Below are positions 5,397 through 11,079 of a stretch of DNA of 11,079 nucleotides, one piece after another. This stretch comes from an uncultured Lachnospiraceae bacterium (GTDB lineage Bacteria > Bacillota > Clostridia > Lachnospirales > Lachnospiraceae): contig CANRJU010000070.1 in assembly GCA_947631075.1 (NCBI GenBank), positions 1 through 11,079 of the forward strand. The letters are read 5' to 3'. The notes beneath the pieces are model-generated. The model worked only from the letters and a program-made list of their open reading frames with translations. It had not been told where the DNA came from and made no database searches. Each line of letters begins with the position of its first letter. Position 1 is the first letter of the stretch. A program made the translations under genes and the position numbers.

Positions 5397-7439
5397 GTGA
5401 CAAGTGAGTTTCTGACAGGGGGCAGGAGGAAATTAGGGACGGCTAAGACGAAGGTGATCCGGGCGTTTGGAGGCGGACGGAGACGCACGGTCCGGGTCGA
5501 TGGAGGGACGGTAGTATTTTACACCGCGTATGGCGTGAGCAGGGCGGTCCGTCCGTTCCGGGAGGATTCTGTTCGTCCGGGAATAAAGCAGATTCATTCT
5601 AATATTAAAAAAGAACCCAACCTGACCCGGAGGACGATGGTGCGGGACGCCTATTTTGAGAGCGTGCTCCAGAGCGACCAATACGCGTTTCCGCGGATAT
5701 TTGTTTCGGTTAATCCATTTGGGGAGTCCCCTCTGACAGCGCTGGCGCTGTTTACGACCCAGCAGAGCTGCCGGGTGAGGGTCACCGTCAAGGGCAACAC
5801 GCCCAGGACGGATTACACCTACGAGCTGCCGTCCGCTAAGCGGCACCGGGTTCCGATTGTGTGGCTGTATCCCAACCGGGAAAATAAGGTGCTGCTGGAA
5901 CTTCTGAACGAGCCGGGGGACGTCACCGGCAAGCTGGAGATTCCGGTCACTACCGGGGAGCTTCCGGCCAATCTCTGCGACGTGATCAAGGTCAACAAGG
6001 TGAGCGAGGATCCGGCCATAAAGCGCCTGTTAGTGAGCGGAGGCGTGAATATCAACACCTGCGCCTTTGACGAGGAGGGGGAGATTCGCTTCTGCCTCAA
6101 GCGACGGACAAAGGGCTACGGCATTTTCCCGCTGTCTAAGGGACGGTTTATTTATATGGAGAAGGACCGCGCCAACGCCACATACACCAACCCCCAGTGC
6201 GCCCAGTACCACGAGATGGATTATCTGGGACGGAGCTTTATGTCGTATCTCACGGACCGGGGGATTCATCACACGGTGGAGGAGCGCGACGCGCGAAGAA
6301 TCATGGCGGGCACCAACACCCTGGAGGAGCACTGCGAGGACGCGGTGTGCGAGATTGACAGGCAGACCGGCGAGATCGTGTGGATGCTGAAAATCGTAGA
6401 CGTGCTGGGAGACACCTATGTGGATATGGTGGACTGGGCGCACGTCAATTCCGCCGCCTATAATGAGGAGGACGACTCGGTAATTATTTCCCTGAGAAAT
6501 GTCCATGCCATTCTCTGTGTGGATTATTCGACAAAGGAGCTGAAATGGCTCTTGGCGGATCCGGATTTCTGGAAGGGGACGCCGGTGGAGGACAAGCTGT
6601 TAAAGCCGGTGGGAGACGTCAAGTGGTGTTATCAGCAGCATTCCGCCTTTATATTAAAGGAAGATCTGGACGGGGATCCGAATACGAGAAACGTGGTTGT
6701 CTTTGACAATCACTGGAATAAACGGCGTCCGGCGGAGTCCTTTGACGGGGACGAGGAGTACAGCTACGCCACATTTTATTCCGTCAATGAAAAGGAAATG
6801 ACCGTGTCTCTTTTCAAGGCGCTGGCGGTTCCCAAGACCACGATCCGCTCCAATGTAATCCTGTGCAGGGAAAAGAACCGTGTGTACGCGATGTGCGGCA
6901 ATTTTAACGTACAGGACGACGGCTACGCCGGAGGACTTCTGGAGCTGGATTATGAGACGGGAGAGATTCTCAGCGATTTTCGCGTGAAGCCGGGGTATTT
7001 CCGGGGATATGAATTTGATCCCTGTTTCGAGGAGTTGGTCAAGCCGGCGCAGATTCCGGCGGACTATGAGGTGGGAGCGTTAGTGAAGCCGAGAAAAGCG
7101 GAGCAGGACGAGCTCTCCGGCCTTGTGTTCGATCCGGAAAAAAGGATTCCGGACAGAGAGAATACGGAACTTCGTATGATTATGCAGGAGGACTGCCTGT
7201 TTTTGCGGGCGCTGGACCACACGGTCCGCAAGGTGTATTACCGGGGAGAGAACGGGGACTATGTGCAGGATCTGGACCGGACCAGACAGACCATGGCGCA
7301 CATTTTTTCCGACGCGCTGTACTACAACTCTATGCAGATTGATACCCTTCCGCCGGATTACTACGAGATTTATCTGGATTATAACGGCGAGATTTTGTAC
7401 ACCGGAAAGCATATACAGAAAGATCCGCCGGAAGCCTGA
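5397..7439 (+). CDS. Arylsulfotransferase (ASST) family protein, no signal peptide
   Basis: The product is 680 residues. After a basic N-terminus (1-34) and a linker, residues 99-190 match the ASST N-terminal beta-sandwich domain (VNPFGESPLTALALFTT at 105-121). Residues 200-545 resemble the six-bladed propeller that carries the active site. E. coli ASST is known to use His252, His356, Arg374 and His436. Here H349 in DWAHVNS and R367 in SLRN have the same 18-residue spacing as His356-Arg374, H415 in QQHSAF fits the sulfated histidine, and H291/H292 may fit His252, so the site looks intact. Known ASSTs move sulfuryl groups from aryl sulfates to phenols without PAPS, usually outside the cytoplasm. 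Here no signal peptide or membrane segment is visible, and the gene follows a PAPS-making set. Donor and acceptor are unknown. A 17-base gap to the ClC gene suggests co-transcription. Confidence 0.85.
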   Translation: MTSEFLTGGRRKLGTAKTKVIRAFGGGRRRTVRVDGGTVVFYTAYGVSRAVRPFREDSVRPGIKQIHSNIKKEPNLTRRTMVRDAYFESVLQSDQYAFPRIFVSVNPFGESPLTALALFTTQQSCRVRVTVKGNTPRTDYTYELPSAKRHRVPIVWLYPNRENKVLLELLNEPGDVTGKLEIPVTTGELPANLCDVIKVNKVSEDPAIKRLLVSGGVNINTCAFDEEGEIRFCLKRRTKGYGIFPLSKGRFIYMEKDRANATYTNPQCAQYHEMDYLGRSFMSYLTDRGIHHTVEERDARRIMAGTNTLEEHCEDAVCEIDRQTGEIVWMLKIVDVLGDTYVDMVDWAHVNSAAYNEEDDSVIISLRNVHAILCVDYSTKELKWLLADPDFWKGTPVEDKLLKPVGDVKWCYQQHSAFILKEDLDGDPNTRNVVVFDNHWNKRRPAESFDGDEEYSYATFYSVNEKEMTVSLFKALAVPKTTIRSNVILCREKNRVYAMCGNFNVQDDGYAGGLLELDYETGEILSDFRVKPGYFRGYEFDPCFEELVKPAQIPADYEVGALVKPRKAEQDELSGLVFDPEKRIPDRENTELRMIMQEDCLFLRALDHTVRKVYYRGENGDYVQDLDRTRQTMAHIFSDALYYNSMQIDTLPPDYYEIYLDYNGEILYTGKHIQKDPPEA

Positions 7440-7456
7440 TTTGTGGAGAAAAAATT

Positions 7457-8752
7457 ATGGGAAATAACAATAAAACTACGATCCGCTCCGAGATTCTCCT
7501 GCTCGCCGAGAGCGCGCTTGTGGGTATTCTGGCGGGACTTTTCGCGGTCCTGTACCGCTATCTGCTGACATGGGCAGAGTCGGGTCTCGGTTTTGTGCTG
7601 GATCAGATACGAGGCAATATTTTTTCTATCCTTTTATGGTTTGCCGCCCTTCTTATCATGGGCTGCGCCGTGGGATTTCTGATGCGCTGGGAGGGCATGG
7701 CGGCCGGCTCCGGCATCCCGCAGGTGGCGGGAGAGCTGAAGGGGCAGCTGGATCCCTGCTGGTGGCGGGTCCTCATCGCCAAAATCGCGGGCGGTACGGT
7801 CAGCATTTTTGGCGGGCTCTCGCTGGGGAGAGAAGGCCCCTCTATTCAGCTGGGCGCAATGGCCGCCAAGGGCTACTCGCGCTTCCGCGGGCACTCCAAA
7901 AGCGACGAGCTCATCTACATATCCTGCGGGGCGGGAGCCGGTCTTGCCGCCGCTTTCAACGCGCCCTTTGCAGGGGTCTTATTTGTGCTGGAGGAGCTCC
8001 ACCATGCTTTCGACCGGCGTCTGCTGACGGCGTCCATGATCGCGGCTGTGTTCGCCGATTTTGTCTCCAAGATGTTTTTCGGACAGGCGGCGGTTTTTTC
8101 GTATCAGACGACTACCATTCCGCTCAACCAGTACTGGCTGCTGCTTTTGTTCGGCGTGATTGTGGGACTGGCCGGGGCGGGCTATAATTATGTGATGGTG
8201 CACGTCCAGAAATTTTACCAGTCGTTGAAGAAAATTCCCGGAGAGCTGCGCATCGCCTCCGCCTTTCTCATCGCGGGCGTTCTGGGCCTGTGGCTGCCGC
8301 AGGTATTGGCCGGCGGTCACTCGATGGTGCTTTTGCTGGAAAAAGGACATCCGGCGCTCTCCTTTATGGTGCTTCTGCTGACAGTGAAATTTATTTTTTC
8401 CTCTATTTCTTTCGGGTCGGGCGCGCCGGGCGGCATCTTTTTCCCGCTTCTGGTGCTGGGCTCCTACATCGGCGCCATTTACGGAGATATCGTCCTGTCT
8501 GTGCTGCCGGTTTCCGAGGACATCTGGGTGCAGTTTATCATCCTTGGCATGGCGGGGCTCTTTGCCTCCATCACGCGGGCTTCCCTGACCGGCGTCGTCC
8601 TCATCACCGAGATGACGGGCAACATGCACCGGCTTCTGGATATCGCCGTGGTGTGCATTATTTCCTACGCCGTGGCAAACATCCTGAAAAGCGAGCCCAT
8701 TTACGATTCTCTGCTCGACAATATTTTGGCGAGGCAAAAAAAGGAGACGTAA
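7457..8752 (+). CDS. clcA: ClC-family chloride/proton antiporter (chloride channel protein)
   Basis: The product is 431 residues, near the usual length of bacterial ClC proteins without C-terminal CBS domains, and is hydrophobic throughout with ClC topology. Selectivity-filter motifs are GSGIP at residues 84-88, GREGP at 124-128 with the gating glutamate E126, GGIFFP at 325-330, and the pore tyrosine Y416 near the C-terminus. A glutamate pair (E179/E180) matches the inner proton-pathway glutamate of CLC-ec1, which points to an antiporter. The serine in GSGIP fits chloride preference; nitrate-type ClCs have proline there. GGAG lies eight bases before ATG at 7457. The gene sits 17 bases after the sulfotransferase gene and probably shares its message. 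A role in balancing charge or anions for the sulfur genes is only inference. Confidence 0.93.
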   Translation: MGNNNKTTIRSEILLLAESALVGILAGLFAVLYRYLLTWAESGLGFVLDQIRGNIFSILLWFAALLIMGCAVGFLMRWEGMAAGSGIPQVAGELKGQLDPCWWRVLIAKIAGGTVSIFGGLSLGREGPSIQLGAMAAKGYSRFRGHSKSDELIYISCGAGAGLAAAFNAPFAGVLFVLEELHHAFDRRLLTASMIAAVFADFVSKMFFGQAAVFSYQTTTIPLNQYWLLLLFGVIVGLAGAGYNYVMVHVQKFYQSLKKIPGELRIASAFLIAGVLGLWLPQVLAGGHSMVLLLEKGHPALSFMVLLLTVKFIFSSISFGSGAPGGIFFPLLVLGSYIGAIYGDIVLSVLPVSEDIWVQFIILGMAGLFASITRASLTGVVLITEMTGNMHRLLDIAVVCIISYAVANILKSEPIYDSLLDNILARQKKET

Positions 8753-8828
8753 ATGCTTCAATTAAATTTGCCGTTTTAATGCGCGAATTTGTCAAAAGAC
8801 GACCATTGCATCGCCGGAAACCGAATAC

Positions 8829-8857
8829 TTGCGGACACTGGAAAGTTATGGTATACT
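8829..8857 (+). promoter_or_regulatory. Promoter of the putP-pdp genes
   Basis: TTGCGG (8829-8834) and TATACT (8852-8857) are 17 bases apart, and TGG precedes the -10 box (extended -10). Transcription would begin near 8864, about 30 bases before ATG at 8894. The rest of the 8753-8893 spacer shows no clear terminator or other feature. Confidence 0.65.
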
Positions 8858-8893
8858 AAAGCGCGAACAAAAAAGAAAAGGGAGGATATTTTT

Positions 8894-10423
8894 ATGTCCG
8901 GAAGTTCCATTGCGGTAATTATCGCATTTGTGTGTTATTTGTTATTGATGATCGGAATTGGCGTCATGTCCATGAAAAAGACGAAGAATACCGAGGATTA
9001 TTTTTTGGGAGGCCGCGGGCTGAATAGCTGGGTGGCGGCGCTGTCGGCGCAGGCGTCCGACATGAGCGGATGGCTGCTCATGGGCCTGCCGGGTTCCATC
9101 TATGTGGGCGGAACCGGCCGGGCGTGGATTGCCATCGGTCTGTTTATCGGTACGGTTCTCAACTGGCTGCTGATTTCTAAAAGGCTCCGCCGCTACACGA
9201 TTGTGGCGAACAACTCTCTGACGCTGCCGGAGTTTTTCCAGAACCGCTTTCATGATAAGAAGAAAATTCTTTTGGGAATCTCCTCTGCCGTAATCGTCAT
9301 ATTCTTTCTGGTGTACACGGCGTCGGCGCTGGCGTCCGGCGGAAAGCTGTTCAACACGGTATTCGGCATTGATTACCACATCGCGCTTCTCATCGGCGCG
9401 GCCGTAATTCTCATCTACACATTCTTAGGAGGATTTCTGGCGGTGTGCACCACCGACTTTATCCAGGGAACGCTGATGCTGATCGGTCTTATGATCGTGC
9501 CGATTATCGCCTGGGCTGCCGTCAGCGGCGACGTGTCCGGCGCGCTGAGTGCGTCCGGCATTGTAAATACGGAAAATTACATGAGCTTATTCTATGCGAA
9601 TGGAGAGCCCTATACCTTTGTGCAGATTCTCTCCGATGTGGCATGGGGACTCGGATACTGCGGCATGCCGCACATTCTGGTCCGGTTTATGGCGGTCAAG
9701 AGCGAGAAGGAGCTGAAAAAATCCAGCGCGATCGCCATTATCTGGGTTGCCATTTCCCTGTTTGCCGCCTGCGTGATCGGCGTGATCGGAAGAGCCTTCC
9801 TGTCGCCGGTGCTCGACGAGGTGGCGTCGGAAACTGTATTTATCGCTATGATCAAGCAGATTTTCTCCGGCAATTTCCTTTTGATTTTCATTGGGGGACT
9901 GTTCCTGTGCGGTATTCTTGCCGCCGTCATGTCCACGGCGGACTCGCAGCTTCTGGTGTGCGCGTCCTCTGTTTCCAAGGATATCTTTAAAAATATTTTG
10001 AAGCCGAAGGCGTCGGACGACAAGGTGTTGAAGGTGAGCCGCTGCACGGTGCTGTGCGTGGCCGTGCTTGCATTTTTGATTGCGTGGAATCCGGAGAGCA
10101 GCATCATGGATCTGGTGTCGGACGCGTGGGCCGGACTTGGTTCTGCCTTCGGACCGCTCGTGGTGTGCGCCCTGTTCTGGAAGCGCACGAACCTTCCGGG
10201 AGCCGTTGCGGGCATTATCTCCGGCGGGCTTTTTGTCATCATCTGGGACTACCTGCCTATCGTGAACGGACAGACTCCCTACGCGGCGACGGGAATTTAC
10301 TCCCTGCTGCTGGGATTCTTTATCAGCCTGATCTGCATTGTGGCCGTGAGCCTTATGACCAAGGCGCCGGACGAGGGTGTGCTGAAAGATTTTGAGGCGG
10401 TTAATAATTATGTTGATAAATGA
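8894..10423 (+). CDS. putP: Sodium/proline symporter
   Basis: The product is 509 residues, close to the 502 of E. coli PutP, a member of the sodium:solute symporter family with about 13 membrane segments. Diagnostic stretches are YFLGGRGL (36-43), SAQASDMSGWLLMGLPG (51-67) with D56 at the place of the sodium-binding Asp55 of E. coli PutP, GLGYCGMPHILVRFMA (252-267), and AAVMSTADSQLLVCASS (343-359), where S347/T348 match the known Ser340/Thr341 sodium-site pair. It would import proline with sodium. ATG at 8894 is chosen for GGAGG eight bases upstream; an upstream in-frame TTG at 8789 would place the predicted promoter inside the gene. Its end overlaps the next gene by 14 bases. Substrate in this subfamily is inferred, not shown. 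Confidence 0.92.
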   Translation: MSGSSIAVIIAFVCYLLLMIGIGVMSMKKTKNTEDYFLGGRGLNSWVAALSAQASDMSGWLLMGLPGSIYVGGTGRAWIAIGLFIGTVLNWLLISKRLRRYTIVANNSLTLPEFFQNRFHDKKKILLGISSAVIVIFFLVYTASALASGGKLFNTVFGIDYHIALLIGAAVILIYTFLGGFLAVCTTDFIQGTLMLIGLMIVPIIAWAAVSGDVSGALSASGIVNTENYMSLFYANGEPYTFVQILSDVAWGLGYCGMPHILVRFMAVKSEKELKKSSAIAIIWVAISLFAACVIGVIGRAFLSPVLDEVASETVFIAMIKQIFSGNFLLIFIGGLFLCGILAAVMSTADSQLLVCASSVSKDIFKNILKPKASDDKVLKVSRCTVLCVAVLAFLIAWNPESSIMDLVSDAWAGLGSAFGPLVVCALFWKRTNLPGAVAGIISGGLFVIIWDYLPIVNGQTPYAATGIYSLLLGFFISLICIVAVSLMTKAPDEGVLKDFEAVNNYVDK

Positions 10424-11079
10424 TATGAGTACAGAGCGTTTTGTGGATTTAATCCAGCGAAAGCGGGACGGGGGAAAGCTGACGCCCCGCGAGATTCAGA
10501 ATATGATCGGCCGTTATACCGGAGGGCAGATTCCGGATTACCAGATGTCGGCCATGCTCATGGCGATCTGCTTTCAGGGCATGGACGATGAGGAGCTGAC
10601 CGCCCTCACGATGGCCATGCGCGACTCCGGTGACATGGTGGATCTGTCGCCCCTGCCCGGCGTCAAGGTGGATAAGCACTCGACCGGCGGCGTGGGGGAC
10701 AAGACGACGCTGATTGTGGCGCCCATCGTGGCGGCATGCGGGATTCCGGTGGCGAAAATGAGCGGCAGAGGCCTTGGATTTACCGGCGGGACGATTGACA
10801 AGCTGGAGTCCATTCCGGGATTTCGGACCGATCTGACGAGGGAAGAATTTTTCCGCGCAGTGGAGAAGAACGGCCTGTGCGTGACCGGACAGTCCGGGGA
10901 GCTCGCTCCGGCGGACAAAATGCTGTACGCCCTGCGAGATGTGACTGCCACGGTGAGCAGTATTCCGCTGATTGCCGCATCCATTATGAGCAAAAAGCTG
11001 GCGGCGGGAAGCGACAAGATTCTTCTGGAGGTCACGACCGGCAGCGGCGCTTTGATTCAGGATCCGGAGGGAGCCAGGG
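10410..11079 (+). CDS. pdp: Pyrimidine-nucleoside phosphorylase, N-terminal half (cut by right edge)
   Basis: An open frame of 223 complete codons reaches the right edge; the family is usually about 430-440 residues, so roughly half is present. It cleaves uridine or thymidine with phosphate to free base and (deoxy)ribose 1-phosphate. Visible features are the helical N-terminal domain, the phosphate loop KHSTGGVGDKT (89-99), the family signature SGRGLGFTGGTIDKLE (118-133), and R176, S191 and K195, spaced like Arg171, Ser186 and Lys190 of E. coli thymidine phosphorylase. Thymidine phosphorylase (deoA) is the alternative; Gram-positive relatives are usually the broader pyrimidine enzyme. ATG at 10410 is preferred because GAGGCGG lies nine bases upstream; ATG at 10425 is in frame but lacks a site. 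The start lies inside the end of putP, so translation is probably coupled. Confidence 0.93.
   Translation, partial: MLINDMSTERFVDLIQRKRDGGKLTPREIQNMIGRYTGGQIPDYQMSAMLMAICFQGMDDEELTALTMAMRDSGDMVDLSPLPGVKVDKHSTGGVGDKTTLIVAPIVAACGIPVAKMSGRGLGFTGGTIDKLESIPGFRTDLTREEFFRAVEKNGLCVTGQSGELAPADKMLYALRDVTATVSSIPLIAASIMSKKLAAGSDKILLEVTTGSGALIQDPEGAR

Noticed and set aside
7979..8761. Open frame of 260 codons on the minus strand
   Set aside because: Antisense to the ClC gene; its product is rich in His, Gln and Arg with no membrane or domain pattern.
8290..8859. Plus-strand open frame of 189 codons in another frame, crossing the end of the ClC gene
   Set aside because: Mostly an out-of-frame reading of the ClC gene, Arg/Gly/Ala-rich, with no start signal.
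8789..8893. Longer PutP from TTG at 8789
   Set aside because: The extension is polar, not family-like, and would contain the promoter; ATG at 8894 has a strong ribosome binding site.
9610..10242. Open frame of 210 codons on the minus strand
   Set aside because: Antisense to putP, low-complexity polar product, no ribosome binding site that stands out.

Overview
The window looks like chromosome from a Gram-positive, low-to-middle-GC anaerobe of the Clostridia, probably Lachnospiraceae. This is inferred from strong AGGAGG-type ribosome binding sites, the protein families present and their order, and GC-rich genes separated by AT-rich spacers. No rRNA, tRNA, CRISPR array or insertion sequence was seen.

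Layout. (1) Positions 1-1471, minus strand: two adjacent FtsX/MacB-type ABC transporter permease genes; the second runs off the left edge. The ATPase partner is not in the window. (2) Positions 1472-1918: a divergent control region of about 450 bases. It holds a near-consensus promoter facing left, surrounded by repeated CTGTTAT-type elements, a run of 11-bp tandem repeats in the left-facing leader, and a good extended -10 promoter facing right. (3) Positions 1919-5280, plus strand: cysD, cysN and cysC, the sulfate-activation genes (sulfate to APS to PAPS). CysN carries a C-terminal APS-kinase-like domain whose P-loop and substrate motif are degraded, while a separate intact CysC follows. (4) Positions 5281-8752: two hairpins, then an arylsulfotransferase (ASST) family gene with no visible signal peptide, then a ClC-type chloride/proton antiporter gene. 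(5) Positions 8753-11079: a promoter, a PutP-like sodium/proline symporter gene, and an overlapping pyrimidine-nucleoside phosphorylase gene cut by the right edge.

How the genes may work together. CysDN and CysC make PAPS, yet no APS/PAPS reductase or sulfite reductase lies in the window. The next gene belongs to a sulfuryl-transfer family. The most interesting reading is therefore a cytoplasmic sulfation module, not plain sulfate assimilation. This is inference: characterised ASST enzymes use aryl sulfates instead of PAPS, and reductive genes may lie elsewhere in the genome. The PutP/phosphorylase pair appears to be a separate transcription unit.
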